Shown here one piece after another: positions 1 to 10,386 of a stretch of 64,000 nt of DNA (positions are counted from its first letter, which is position 1; each line of letters opens with the position of its first letter). Origin of the DNA: Streptomyces cinnamoneus (GTDB taxonomy: Bacteria; Actinomycetota; Actinomycetes; Streptomycetales; Streptomycetaceae); NCBI RefSeq assembly GCF_002939475.1, contig NZ_PKFQ01000001.1, positions 1,798,001 to 1,862,000 on the forward strand, given 5' to 3'. The notes under the pieces were generated by a model. That model was not told the DNA's origin. It worked only from the letters and a program-made list of their open reading frames with translations, and did not search any database. Both the position numbers and the translations under genes were made by a program.

Positions 1-169
1 CGGAGCGCAGGACGGCCTCGGCGGGGGTGCGGGCCGTGCGGGCGGCCGCGGTGGCGGGGGCGAGGGCCGTGCCGAGGCCGGCGAGGGCGGTGGTGACGAC
101 GGCGGTCCGGCGGCTCGGGCCGGTCCGGGGGGTGGGGCCGGGGCGGGCTTCGCGTCGGTCTGCGGTCAC
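1..169 (-). CDS. Secreted protein, N-terminal part only
   Basis: The first 56 codons of a leftward gene whose remainder lies outside the window. A GTG start at 169-167 follows a GAGGAGG ribosome binding site ten bases upstream. The translation has a twin-arginine-like patch (SRRTAVV near residue 19), then an alanine-rich hydrophobic stretch (TTALAGLGTALAPATAAA), which together look like an export signal of Sec or Tat type. Too little of the mature protein is present to assign a family. Confidence 0.55.
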   Translation of the reverse strand, partial: MTADRREARPGPTPRTGPSRRTAVVTTALAGLGTALAPATAAARTARTPAEAVLRS

Positions 170-334
170 GCTGCTCGTGCCTCCTCGCGCTGGTGGCTAT
201 GCGTCACCTTGGGCGAGGGGGGCCGGGGTGCCCATGGACAAAGGAGTAACCCGTGTTGGACTAACGGATGTGTGGGGCGTGGGTGGCCGGGGCCCCCGTT
301 TCGTCGCGGCGCGGGGCGCGGCATGATGCCGTAC

Positions 335-724
335 ATGATCGCCACGATGCAGTGCACCGTCATCGACTGCCCCGACCCGCTGGCCCTGGCGCGTTTCTAC
401 GCGGCCGTCCTGGGCTGGCGCGTCGGCGACGAGGACAGCGACCCCGCCTGGGTGTGGCTGACCGATCCCGCGACGGGGCAGCGCCTCGCCTTCCAGGGCG
501 TCGAGGAGTACCACCCGCCCCACTGGCCGGACCCCGCTCGTCCGCAGCAGATGCACCTGGACTTCGACGTGCCGGAGCGGGCGGACGTGGAGCGGGCGAA
601 GGGGGAGGTCGTCGCCCTCGGGGCGACGTTCCTGCACGACAGCGGTGGGGAGAAGCGGGGGTTCCTCGTGTTCTCGGACCCGGCGGGGCATCCCTTCTGC
701 CTGTGCTACGGCCAGACGGGCTGA
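335..724 (+). CDS. VOC-family (glyoxalase/bleomycin-resistance fold) protein
   Basis: A protein of about 129 residues with the vicinal-oxygen-chelate layout: an opening CTVIDCPDPLALARFYAAVLGW strand-helix segment, a central WPDPARPQQMHLDFDV strand, and a closing VFSDPAGHPFCLCY strand typical of the family. These small proteins bind metals or hydrophobic ligands and act as lyases, dioxygenases or drug-binding proteins, so the substrate cannot be inferred. Several in-frame ATGs lie at 323, 326, 335 and 347. I chose 335 because it leaves the usual short lead-in to the first beta strand. The gene converges on the methyltransferase gene, only 16 bases apart. Confidence 0.8.
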   Translation: MIATMQCTVIDCPDPLALARFYAAVLGWRVGDEDSDPAWVWLTDPATGQRLAFQGVEEYHPPHWPDPARPQQMHLDFDVPERADVERAKGEVVALGATFLHDSGGEKRGFLVFSDPAGHPFCLCYGQTG

Positions 725-740
725 ACGGGCCTCGGGCCGG

Positions 741-1280
741 TCACCGCTTGCGGTAGGCGAGGCGCAGGTTCTGCAGGCCGCGGTCGGCCCGGCGGAGTTC
801 GAAGGCTCCGCCGCGGGCCAGGTGGGTGAGCGCGGTGGTCCTGTGGCGTCCCACCAGGGGGCGCCACAGGAACAGCACGAGCTGTCCGCCCGGGCGCAGG
901 ACCCGTTCCGCCTCGGCCAGGGCGGTGTGCTCGGGCATCTCCTCCAGGCTGTAGCTGTAGAGCAGGGCGTCGAGGGCGGCGGACGCGAAGGGCAGGGCGC
1001 AGCCGTCGCCGGCGACGTGGACGGTCCGGGCGCCCGGGCCCGCGCCGTGCTGCGCGCGGGGGTCGTGGGCGGCGGGGTCCAGGGCGACGAGGAGGCTGCC
1101 GGGGCCCAGGTGGCGCGCCAGGGCGGTGGTGTAGAAGCCGCCCCCGCTGCCGATCTCGGCGCAGCGCAGGCCGGGGCCGGGGGTGATCCAGCGGACGTCG
1201 CGGGGTGGGCTGTCGCCCAGGGCGGCTCTGATGAGGCGGTGGCTGATGAAGGCGTAGCAGCGGGTGGGGGTTCTGGGCAT
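741..1280 (-). CDS. Class I SAM-dependent methyltransferase
   Basis: About 179 residues with a Rossmann-fold methyltransferase signature. Motif I is CAEIGSGGGFYT, the acidic end of strand 2 is VALDP, and a post-motif segment contains LRPGGQLVLFLW. This layout is seen in UbiE/Methyltransf_11-type enzymes that transfer a methyl group from S-adenosylmethionine to small molecules. The ATG at 1280 has a GGGGGA about 11 bases upstream. A GTG at 1304 in the same frame is possible but lies directly against its purine-rich tract. The next gene leftward in transcription order is the MBL hydrolase, so the two may be cotranscribed. The substrate is unknown. Confidence 0.75.
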   Translation of the reverse strand: MPRTPTRCYAFISHRLIRAALGDSPPRDVRWITPGPGLRCAEIGSGGGFYTTALARHLGPGSLLVALDPAAHDPRAQHGAGPGARTVHVAGDGCALPFASAALDALLYSYSLEEMPEHTALAEAERVLRPGGQLVLFLWRPLVGRHRTTALTHLARGGAFELRRADRGLQNLRLAYRKR

Positions 1281-1333
1281 AGAGGGATGTTTCCCCCATA
1301 TCACCCCTCTCTACTGCACCGGCGCGCGGCGGC

Positions 1334-2059
1334 TCAGGTGGCGGGCCCGCCGAGCTGCCGGGCCACGGCCCTGAGCGCCTCGCCGGCGCCGCCGACGAGG
1401 GGGGCGCCGTGGCCGAAGCAGGCGGTCTCCACCTCCAGCGCGGCCTGGCGGTGGAAGGCGGCGAGGACCTGCGCGCGGTCGACGTTGAAGACGCCCGGCA
1501 TCAGCTGCTCCACGTTGGCGATGGTGTCGCCCGTGAAGAGCACGCCGGTGCGGGGCAGGTGGAGGGCGATGCTGCCGGCGGTGTGGCCGGGCACGTGGAC
1601 GACCCGGACCTCCTGGCCCCAGTCCAGGGTGTCGCCGTCCGCGAGCTCCCGGTCCACCGGGCAGGGGCCCGGTGGCGGGAGGTCCGGCATGTTCGCGTGG
1701 ACGGCGTCCCACAGCGGCACCTCCCAGTCCTCCAGGACCGGCGGCGGCTCCGGCACCTCGCCCCGGATGACGGGCGCGTCCGCGGCTCCGGCGAGGACCG
1801 TCGCGCCGGTGGCCGCGGCGAGGTCGGCGGCGGAGCCGACGTGGTCCAGGTGGGAGTGGGTGAGCACGATGTCGCGCAGGTCGGCGCAGCCCGTCCCGTC
1901 GAGCCGGCGCAGGGCGGCCAGGACCTGCTCGGCGTGGCCGGGCAGGCCCGTGTCGACCAGGGACCAGCCGTCGGGCAGGCGCAGTGCATAGGCCTGCCCG
2001 ACGGCGAACTTCAACATCCATATCGTCGGCGTGACTTGTTGTGTCTCGATGGCGTTCAT
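1334..2059 (-). CDS. MBL-fold metallo-hydrolase
   Basis: A 241-residue metallo-beta-lactamase-fold protein. The metal-binding motif THSHLDH lies at residues 67-73, a second ligand region HVPGHTAGS near 157, and a GDT motif follows. The family includes hydrolases for thioesters, lactones, glyoxalase II substrates and phosphodiesters. Nothing here separates these. The start ATG at 2059 leaves a normal lead-in strand. It is immediately upstream of the methyltransferase on the same strand. Confidence 0.82.
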   Translation of the reverse strand: MNAIETQQVTPTIWMLKFAVGQAYALRLPDGWSLVDTGLPGHAEQVLAALRRLDGTGCADLRDIVLTHSHLDHVGSAADLAAATGATVLAGAADAPVIRGEVPEPPPVLEDWEVPLWDAVHANMPDLPPPGPCPVDRELADGDTLDWGQEVRVVHVPGHTAGSIALHLPRTGVLFTGDTIANVEQLMPGVFNVDRAQVLAAFHRQAALEVETACFGHGAPLVGGAGEALRAVARQLGGPAT

Positions 2060-2143
2060 GCCCCCACGTTAAGGATCATCCCGCGGGTCGCCCCAGCTTT
2101 TGCGCCGTGGGCGGATTGAGCGCCGGGCGAACAGCGCCGTGGG

Positions 2144-3301
2144 TCATGCCCTCGGGCCCCGGTCCACCGGGAAGACCGCGGTGATCTGCCAGCCTCCTTC
2201 GGGCGCCGGGCCGGCGTGCAGGCGGCCGCCCATCGCCTTGGCCCGCTCGGCGAGGCCGACGAGACCGAAGCCGCCACCCCGCGCCTGTTCGGACAGTTGT
2301 GCGGCTTGTTTGCCGTCGTCGGCGATGCGCAGTTCGACGCCCTCCGGGCCGCCGCGCACGCCGATGCGCACGGCTGTGGCGTCGGCGGCGTGCTTGCGGA
2401 TGTTGGTCAGGGCCTCGCGGACGACCCGGTGGACGCCCGCCGCGACGTCGCCGGGGATCCAACGCTCCATGCCCCGTTCGATGTACAGGGCGACGGGCGG
2501 GCCCGTCCGGGTGAAGTCCTCGGCCAGGGCGCGCACCTGGGGCAGGCCGGCCAGCGGTTCGGTCTGGGCCTCGCCCTCGCGCAGGACGCCGACCAGGCGG
2601 CGCATCGCGCCGAGGGCCTCGCCGGCCGAGGTCTCGATCCGTTCGAAGGCCGAGGCGGCGGCCGGGCCGTCCAGGGAGGTGAAGCGGGCGGCCTGGGCCT
2701 GGACGGCGATGCCGGTGACGTGGTGGGCGACGAGGTCGTGGAGTTCGCGGGCGAGTTCGAGCCGCTCGGCGGTGCGCACGGCGGCCATGTCGCGCACGCG
2801 CTGGGCGGCGTGGCCGCGCAGCAGCAGGGAGTAGCTGCCCACGACGGCCAGCAGGACCGTGAACAGGGCGGTGAACCACTCCGGGTTGAGGTCGCGCACG
2901 GGCGCGGCGACGATGGCGAGGGCCAGCATCGGGCCGAGGATCGCGGCGGCGCGGTCGGAGGAGCGGCTGACGACGCCGGTGAGCAGGACGAGCAGGGCCA
3001 CGTCCTCCCCCATGCCCCACACGACGGTGGGGTGCGTCCCGGCCATCAGGACGGCAGAGGTGGTCCAGGAGACGGCGACGGCGACGGCCGCCCGTACGTT
3101 CAGCGGGATCCAGCCGTAGGGCACGGCGCACAGGCAGACGGCGACGCCGGAGGCGAGGACGAGGGCGTGCGGCTCGCTGGGCCGGCGGGCGAGGGCCGTG
3201 CCCTCGAAGGCGACGAGGCAGAGCAGCGCCACCCCGAGGGCGGCGTTCGCGACCGCCGCCCGCCGGGGGTGGCGGGTGGCCCAGCCCGACCGTCTGCTCA
3301 C
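2144..3301 (-). CDS. Sensor histidine kinase, NarL-type two-component system
   Basis: A 385-residue membrane kinase. The first 150 residues contain several hydrophobic segments (ANAALGVALLCLVAFEG, VLASGVAVCLCAVPYG, MLALAIVAAPV, FTALFTVLLAVVGSY). A HisKA_3 phosphoacceptor region with ELARELHDLVAHHVTG follows, and then an HATPase_c domain with ALTNIRKHA (N box) and GGGFGLVGLAERA (G box). Such kinases autophosphorylate on the histidine and pass phosphate to a LuxR-type regulator. The GTG start overlaps the regulator stop as GTGA at 3298-3301, so the two are translationally coupled. The signal sensed is unknown. Confidence 0.88.
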   Translation of the reverse strand: MSRRSGWATRHPRRAAVANAALGVALLCLVAFEGTALARRPSEPHALVLASGVAVCLCAVPYGWIPLNVRAAVAVAVSWTTSAVLMAGTHPTVVWGMGEDVALLVLLTGVVSRSSDRAAAILGPMLALAIVAAPVRDLNPEWFTALFTVLLAVVGSYSLLLRGHAAQRVRDMAAVRTAERLELARELHDLVAHHVTGIAVQAQAARFTSLDGPAAASAFERIETSAGEALGAMRRLVGVLREGEAQTEPLAGLPQVRALAEDFTRTGPPVALYIERGMERWIPGDVAAGVHRVVREALTNIRKHAADATAVRIGVRGGPEGVELRIADDGKQAAQLSEQARGGGFGLVGLAERAKAMGGRLHAGPAPEGGWQITAVFPVDRGPRA

Positions 3302-3978
3302 GTGCCGCCCGTGGCCAGCCCGCTCTCCCAGGCCCAGGCGGCGATCTCGACGCGGTTGCGGGCGTCGAGCTTGGTCTGCACGTTGGCCAGGTGGGTCTTG
3401 ACCGTGGACAGGGAGACGAAGAGCTCGGAGGCGATCTCGGCGTTCGTCGCGCCGCGCGCCAGGCAGCGCACGACGTCGGCCTCGCGGTCGGTGAGCGGCT
3501 CGGCCGGCTGCCGGAGGGTGCCGGCCGTGCCGACGCCCGGGGCCATGTCGCGCAGCAGCCGGACGGTGATCGCGGGTGAGATGAGGGAGTCCCCGACGGC
3601 CGCGGCGTGGACGGCCTCGACGAGCATGGCGGGGCTGGCGTCCTTGAGCAGGAAGCCCGAGGCGCCGTTGCGGAGGGCCTGGTGCACGTATTCGTCGAGG
3701 TCGAAGGTGGTGACGATGACGACGCGGGGGCGCTGCCCGCGCTCGGGGTGGGCGGCGGCGAGGGCGGACAGGCGGCGGGTGACCTCCAGGCCGTCGAGCT
3801 TCGGCATCCGGATGTCCAGCAGCAGCACGTCGGGGTCGTGGTGTTCGACGGCCGCGAGGGCGGCCTCGCCGTCGACGACGTCGGCCACGACCTCGATGTC
3901 GGGCTGGCTCTCCAGGATCATCCGGAAGCCGGTGCGGACCATCTCCTGGTCGTCCGCGATGACCACGGTGATCGCCAT
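3298..3978 (-). CDS. Response regulator, NarL/LuxR family
   Basis: A 226-residue regulator. The receiver domain has the acidic pocket D9/D10, the phosphoacceptor D55 within LLLDIRMP, and the conserved lysine region near 110. The C-terminal GerE-type helix-turn-helix runs from LTDREADVVRCLARGATNAEIA to the KTHLANVQTKL recognition helix. Phosphorylation by the downstream kinase would control DNA binding. GAGGG lies at a suitable distance before the ATG. The gene is first in the two-gene operon, and the target genes are not evident from the window. Confidence 0.9.
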   Translation of the reverse strand: MAITVVIADDQEMVRTGFRMILESQPDIEVVADVVDGEAALAAVEHHDPDVLLLDIRMPKLDGLEVTRRLSALAAAHPERGQRPRVVIVTTFDLDEYVHQALRNGASGFLLKDASPAMLVEAVHAAAVGDSLISPAITVRLLRDMAPGVGTAGTLRQPAEPLTDREADVVRCLARGATNAEIASELFVSLSTVKTHLANVQTKLDARNRVEIAAWAWESGLATGGT

Positions 3979-4074
3979 GCTGGTGCCCTCGCCCTTCGTG
4001 GAGATCCGTCGCCTGCGCCGGGGCGTCTCTCCATGGCACAGGGGGTGTCCCGGTGCCGCAACCGCAGGGCGCGG

Positions 4075-4803
4075 TCAGGACTCGCCGCGGCCGCCCCGGC
4101 GCAGGGCCACGCGCACGCCGTAGGCGCCGCCGACGGCGAGGAGGGCCACGCCCGCGGCGAGGACGGGGGTGCCGACGTCGCCCACGTCGTGGCTGGCCTT
4201 GATGACCTGGCCGGCCTCGACGACCCGCTTGACGGGGTTGCCGGAGGAGTCGTGCGGCGGCTTGCCCTTGGCGGAGGCGTGGGGCTGGGCGGAGGCGGGG
4301 GCGCCGTGGGGCCGCGGCTGCGCGGGGACGGCGGTGGCGGCGGGCCCGGCCGGGGACTCCTTGCGGTAGTCCGCGATGCTGTCGCCCTCGCGGACCGGGC
4401 GGTCGAGGTCGCTGCCGTCGGCGGTGTGCCGCAGGGAGCCGGAGGCGAAGTCGTAGTAGTTGGTCAGCCGGGTGCCGTCCAGCCGGGCCCGCAGGGTGGG
4501 GTGCGTGGTGTCGCCGCCGATGATCCGCAGGTGGAGGCGGTCCAGGTCGGCCGAGGGGCGGCCGGCGTCCAGGGTGTGGTGTCCGCGGGCGCTGGTGACG
4601 GTCACGGTGGTGCCCGAGCGGCCCGAGGTCAGCCGGGCCCGGCTGCCGTCCGGCAGCTGCACCTGGTGGCTGGTGGCGGGGGTGCCGGGACGGGTGTCGC
4701 GGTGTGCCGTGTCCGCGGCGAAGGCACCGGCCGTCGGGTACGCCACGGCCGCGACGGCGGCGGTCAGGACGGTGGCGGCGGCGAGGCGGGACTTCACGGA
4801 CAC
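4075..4803 (-). CDS. Exported protein with C-terminal membrane anchor
   Basis: About 242 residues of unrecognised family. A signal peptide (KSRLAAATVLTAAVAAVAYPTAGAFA) is followed by a soluble region rich in beta-strand-like segments. A proline/alanine/histidine-rich linker then leads to a C-terminal hydrophobic segment (TPVLAAGVALLAVGGAYGVRVAL) with a basic RRGGRG tail, so the mature protein should be held at the outer membrane face. The chosen GTG at 4803 has GGAAAGG eight bases upstream. GTG 4797 is an alternative. The open frame extends further upstream to 4860, but those residues have no signal-peptide character. No catalytic motif is visible. Confidence 0.7.
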   Translation of the reverse strand: MSVKSRLAAATVLTAAVAAVAYPTAGAFAADTAHRDTRPGTPATSHQVQLPDGSRARLTSGRSGTTVTVTSARGHHTLDAGRPSADLDRLHLRIIGGDTTHPTLRARLDGTRLTNYYDFASGSLRHTADGSDLDRPVREGDSIADYRKESPAGPAATAVPAQPRPHGAPASAQPHASAKGKPPHDSSGNPVKRVVEAGQVIKASHDVGDVGTPVLAAGVALLAVGGAYGVRVALRRGGRGES

Positions 4804-5064
4804 GGAGCGTGCCTTTCCGTAACGGTGGGCTGAGGACGGTGGCCCGTGCCGACGGGCCACGCCCTCACGTTACGGGCGTTTATACGGCCCACACCTCGAC
4901 TGTCCGACCATTCTCATCTCGGCCGAAAGGATGACGGAGGCCGTGGGCGTCATACCAGGGGCAGGGGTGGCGGGCCCTTCGCGGGCCGCCGGTGCCCGCA
5001 CCGGGGCTGGGCCGTCCGGGTCAGCGGCGGCCCGGCACGCCGGTGCGGGCGGCGGGGACGGGGC

Positions 5065-6919
<1,855 letters not shown>

Positions 6920-6951
6920 GAGGCTCCGCGCGGCCTCCCCCGGCGGCGCGC

Positions 6952-8037
6952 TCAGCCGCCGGACGAGCCGGGCTTCGCCCACCACCTGCGCAGGACCTGT
7001 TCCGCGGGCTTGCCGTGCGGGGTGTACGCCAGGCGCTTGGCCGTCTCACCGCTGTCCGGCCAGTCGTCCCACATCCACCAGCACACCCCCTCCCACCACG
7101 ACTTGCCGTCGAACGCCGCGAGCAACGCGTCGTAGGCGGCGGCCTGTTCGGCGTCGCCGTCGCGCTTGCTGACCGTCCAGGAGTACGGGGCCGTCGTGGA
7201 GCCGCGCTGGCTGACGTAGCCCGCCTCGGTGAAGAGGATCTTGCGGTGCTGCCGTGCGGAGAAGGCGGCCAGCGTCTCGGCGATGGGCTGCCACGCCTGC
7301 CGCAGCCGCGCCGGGTCGGTCGTGGCCTTGTCGGCCAGCGGCCAGTACGCGTCGATGCCGATGACGTCGAGGTCCTTCCAGAACGGAACGCTCCGGTATT
7401 CGTCGTAGTTGGCGGCATACGTCAGCGGGCCCTTGTAGCGCTCGCGCACCGCGGCGATGGTCCTGCTCCAGCGCCCGCCCTCACCCGAGGTGCCCGCCAG
7501 CTCGGTGCCGACCGCGAACTGCTCGACGCCCGTGTCCGCCGCGAGCCGGGCGTAGTGGGTGATGAAGCGTTCGTAGTCGGCGAACCAGGCGTCCGGGTCG
7601 CGCGGCCTGATCTCGGCGCGGTCACCGCCCTTCACCAGGTCGACGTGGGGTTTGAGCATGGTCTTCAGGCCTGCCTCGTGGGCGAGGCGGATGATGTGGC
7701 GCAGGCTGTCGTCGCCGGCCGTCTCCCCCGTCGTGCGCAGGGCGGAGTCGGTGACGCGGTCCTGGTACCAGGTGGGGGTGAAGGTCACCCACCGGGCGCC
7801 GGTGGCGGCGATCTGCCGCAGATACGTTCCGGCCTGCGGACTGCCGTAGTCGTCGGTGTTCCACGACGGGAGGGTCATGCCGCGCATGCCGTTCACCTTC
7901 CTGTCGTCGGGCTGGCCGCCGGTCCGGCCGCTGTCCTGGGGGACCGGAGCGTCCTCGTCGCCGGAGGAGGAGCATCCGGCGACGAGGAGGACGGCCACCG
8001 CCGCGAACACGGCGGCCGTCCTCCCCATCGCGGTCAC
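6952..8037 (-). CDS. Lipoprotein with glycoside-hydrolase-like TIM barrel (GH113-like)
   Basis: A 361-residue exported lipoprotein. The signal peptide ends in the lipobox LLVAGC (Cys22). The body resembles a beta/alpha-barrel glycosidase of the GH113 type, with WVTFTPTWYQ, an acid/base candidate in VGTELAG and a nucleophile candidate in LFTEAGY, plus late tryptophan-rich strands (WWEGVCWWMWDDW). These enzymes hydrolyse beta-mannan-like chains in other organisms, but the substrate here is inferred. GTG at 8037 overlaps the stop of the DUF2334 gene as GTGA, so the two are coupled. ATG 8028 is an alternative. It probably trims or processes the polysaccharide made by the divergent operon. Confidence 0.75.
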   Translation of the reverse strand: MTAMGRTAAVFAAVAVLLVAGCSSSGDEDAPVPQDSGRTGGQPDDRKVNGMRGMTLPSWNTDDYGSPQAGTYLRQIAATGARWVTFTPTWYQDRVTDSALRTTGETAGDDSLRHIIRLAHEAGLKTMLKPHVDLVKGGDRAEIRPRDPDAWFADYERFITHYARLAADTGVEQFAVGTELAGTSGEGGRWSRTIAAVRERYKGPLTYAANYDEYRSVPFWKDLDVIGIDAYWPLADKATTDPARLRQAWQPIAETLAAFSARQHRKILFTEAGYVSQRGSTTAPYSWTVSKRDGDAEQAAAYDALLAAFDGKSWWEGVCWWMWDDWPDSGETAKRLAYTPHGKPAEQVLRRWWAKPGSSGG

Positions 8038-9860
8038 TGCGCGAGTTCCGTGGGCCCGACGAAGGTGTAGCCGAGGGCCCGGATGCCGTCGACGGTCTGC
8101 TTCAGCGGGTCCACCGCGTAGTACGGGTGGTAGAAGAAGCTCGCCACGCCGTCGCGGACGGCCAGGTTGGCCTTGGCCGAGGCGATCAGGTCGGCGGGCA
8201 GGCGGGCCGGGTGGTTGTTGAAGGGCTCGGGCTCGTAGTTGCCGATGTTCTCGGGGAGCACGGTCGTACCGTAGACGTCCTTGACGGCGTACGGGAAGAA
8301 CTGCCCGATGTACCTGCTGGCGTTCACCGCGCCGCCACTGAGCGTTCCGGCGAAGTACAGCGAACGCTCCAGGCGCGCGGTGTAGTTCTGGCCGAGGACG
8401 CGGTAGTCGGTGGCGGAGGCCGCGTAGTGCGGGGTCGTCCAGAGGGTGGGCTTGGGCAGGCCGGCGGCGGCGAAGGCGCCGAGGGCCGACGTCACCCGGG
8501 ACTGTGCCCAGAGGGTGGAGTCCTCGGCGGGCGGCCCGTCGTAGATGACGTTGTCGGCGGCGTCGACGTGGGCGCGGAAGAACTCGAAGTCGTCGCCCGT
8601 GACCCCGGTGTAGGGGTTGTTGACGTTGTTGTACTGGTGGGTGTAGCCGTGGTTCATCAGCACGGCCCCGTGGGCGAGCATGTACTTCAGCTCGGTGACG
8701 ACCTTGGGTGCCTGGGCGAGGGTGACGGTCTCGGCCCTGCCGCCGTTGTAGACGCCCTTCGGGTCCTTGTAGACCGGGATGACGTTGATCCCGTAGGGGA
8801 TCTTCTGCGAGTAGAGGTAGTCGGCCATCGCCCGCAGCTGCGCCGGGTCCGCCTTGGGGCTGATGTCCTCCAGGCGCACGAACGCGCGGTGCCGCTCGGT
8901 GGTCGCGGGGGCGAGGCCGTCGAAGAGGAGGTCCTCGAAGGCGATCACACGGTCCGACTCGGAGACGTAGGTGAAGGGGATCTCGCCGACGTAGGTGAGG
9001 TTGCCCGAGCGGACCGCCCACGGGCTGGTGGCCCCGGAATTGGCGTCGGTGGCCGTCGCGAGCTCGGTGACCTGCGGATAGCCGGCACCGGAGAGGGCGG
9101 GGTGCAGCACTCCCCCGTCGAAGCCCGTGGGGATCTTCCGGGTCAGCGTCTGGTTCTTGTACGCGACCTGGGTGATGTTGCCGACGCTGCCCCCGGTCTC
9201 GAAGAACGAGTTGGTGGGGTCCCAGCCGTACTTCTGCTTGAAGGCCTCGATGCCGACGGCGTTGGCCATGTTCCAGATGTTGTCGCCGACCCAGCTGACG
9301 GGCTTGGTGGTCTTCAGCGCGTCCTGGTAGAAGACGGCCGGAACGGCGTCGGGGATCGAACCGCCGTAGTACGTCGAGCCGATGTAGACGGTGGCGGTGT
9401 ACTGGTCCACCAGGCCCGCGGTGTAGGCCGACACGGGCTTGGAGGTGACGGTTCCGAAGTGGCCGGCGAGGTTGGCGACGGCCATCGCGTACAGCTCGCC
9501 CAGATAGCCGTAGGGCCCGGTGGTGTCGTAGAGGACGAGGGCCGAGGTGCCGGTCGGGGCGGCGAGCGGCGCGGCGGCCGCGGCCGCGGTCAGCGGCGCG
9601 GGACTGACGGTGAGCTTGCCGGCCCGGCGCTGGACGTCCGCCTGCAGCCGGCTGGACACCCATGACTTCAGGTCCGTGGTGCCGACGCCGGAGAGCGACG
9701 CCGAGCCGACGCCCGTGAGTCCGTGCGGCGGGCTGGGCTTCTTCACGGCTATCGCGGCCTCGGCGCCCGTGGAAAGAGAGACGCCGCCCAGCAAGGCGGC
9801 GACGAGGACGAGGATGAGCGAGATCCGGGAAGCCCCTGATCTCCCTCGCATTTCATTCAT
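8034..9860 (-). CDS. Exported DUF2334 (polysaccharide-deacetylase-like) protein
   Basis: A 608-residue secreted protein. It has a signal peptide after MNEMRGRSGASR, an alanine-rich linker, and a long extracellular domain. The C-terminal half carries the DUF2334 pattern: FVRLEDISP, a YGINVIPVY strand, MNHGYTHQY with paired histidines, and a late SFFYHPYY histidine. The fold is related to polysaccharide deacetylases. Bacillus subtilis YdaL belongs to this family and is encoded beside a GT2 synthase, as here. An AGGGGGA motif about eight bases before ATG 9860 fixes the start. It is first in a leftward two-gene unit with the GH-like lipoprotein. Confidence 0.78.
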   Translation of the reverse strand: MNEMRGRSGASRISLILVLVAALLGGVSLSTGAEAAIAVKKPSPPHGLTGVGSASLSGVGTTDLKSWVSSRLQADVQRRAGKLTVSPAPLTAAAAAAPLAAPTGTSALVLYDTTGPYGYLGELYAMAVANLAGHFGTVTSKPVSAYTAGLVDQYTATVYIGSTYYGGSIPDAVPAVFYQDALKTTKPVSWVGDNIWNMANAVGIEAFKQKYGWDPTNSFFETGGSVGNITQVAYKNQTLTRKIPTGFDGGVLHPALSGAGYPQVTELATATDANSGATSPWAVRSGNLTYVGEIPFTYVSESDRVIAFEDLLFDGLAPATTERHRAFVRLEDISPKADPAQLRAMADYLYSQKIPYGINVIPVYKDPKGVYNGGRAETVTLAQAPKVVTELKYMLAHGAVLMNHGYTHQYNNVNNPYTGVTGDDFEFFRAHVDAADNVIYDGPPAEDSTLWAQSRVTSALGAFAAAGLPKPTLWTTPHYAASATDYRVLGQNYTARLERSLYFAGTLSGGAVNASRYIGQFFPYAVKDVYGTTVLPENIGNYEPEPFNNHPARLPADLIASAKANLAVRDGVASFFYHPYYAVDPLKQTVDGIRALGYTFVGPTELAQ

Positions 9861-10185
9861 TTTTGTTCCCCCTGGTTGAACGAGCCGGTGCCGTCCCCCC
9901 GCCGAGAAGGCGTGAAGTACCGACAGTTGGCTGATTCTTGTGCCGCCTGAGAAGGGTGTCAATAGACAATTGCGGTCTGGAACGGGCAATTACCGTCACC
10001 CTCATTGGCACAGACCAAACGTCACACCCGTCACACGCCCTACTCGAACAGGCATAACAACCGGTTGGTTTAAAGAATTAACAGTTCCGATCGAACAACT
10101 CTCACCATCACCCCGGAAACTCCTTGCCAGGTCTGATACCTTCCCACCGCACGCCTCAAGACGAGGCGGAATCCGGGGGGAACTC
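9861..10185. promoter_or_regulatory. Divergent promoter region between the two polysaccharide units
   Basis: A gene-free stretch of about 325 bases between the DUF2334 gene (leftward) and the GT2 operon (rightward). It is clearly more AT-rich than its surroundings, including a TTTAAAGAATTAACAG tract near 10068 and a TGTC-AATA-GACA inverted repeat near 9957. A GTCACACCC/GTCACACGC direct repeat lies near 10021. It must hold both promoters. I cannot assign specific -35 and -10 boxes or a named regulator. Confidence 0.5.
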
Positions 10186-10386
10186 ATGTACGGAAAACCC
10201 GCTCTGGGGACAGTCCTGCCCTTCGCCGGACTGACGGCAGCCCCAGAAGTCATTCCGGGCATACCCTTTGCCAGGGGACTACAGGAAGCCGCCGGCGCCG
10301 GCTTTCTGCTCTACTGCTCGATAGCCGCCGTCCTTCTTTCGGCGAAATTCTGGTTCGTGCTCCGGAACTCCGGTGACCGGCCATGA
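10186..10386 (+). CDS. Small single-pass membrane protein of the polysaccharide operon
   Basis: A 66-residue protein with a short hydrophilic start, a proline-bearing segment (AAPEVIPGIPFA) and one clear membrane helix (AGFLLYCSIAAVLLSAKFWFVL). GGGGGG lies five bases before ATG 10186. Its stop overlaps the GT2 start as ATGA (10383-10386), so it is translationally coupled to the synthase. I do not recognise a family. Its position suggests an accessory subunit of the synthase or exporter, comparable in role to small companions of other synthase complexes, but that is inference. Confidence 0.7.
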   Translation: MYGKPALGTVLPFAGLTAAPEVIPGIPFARGLQEAAGAGFLLYCSIAAVLLSAKFWFVLRNSGDRP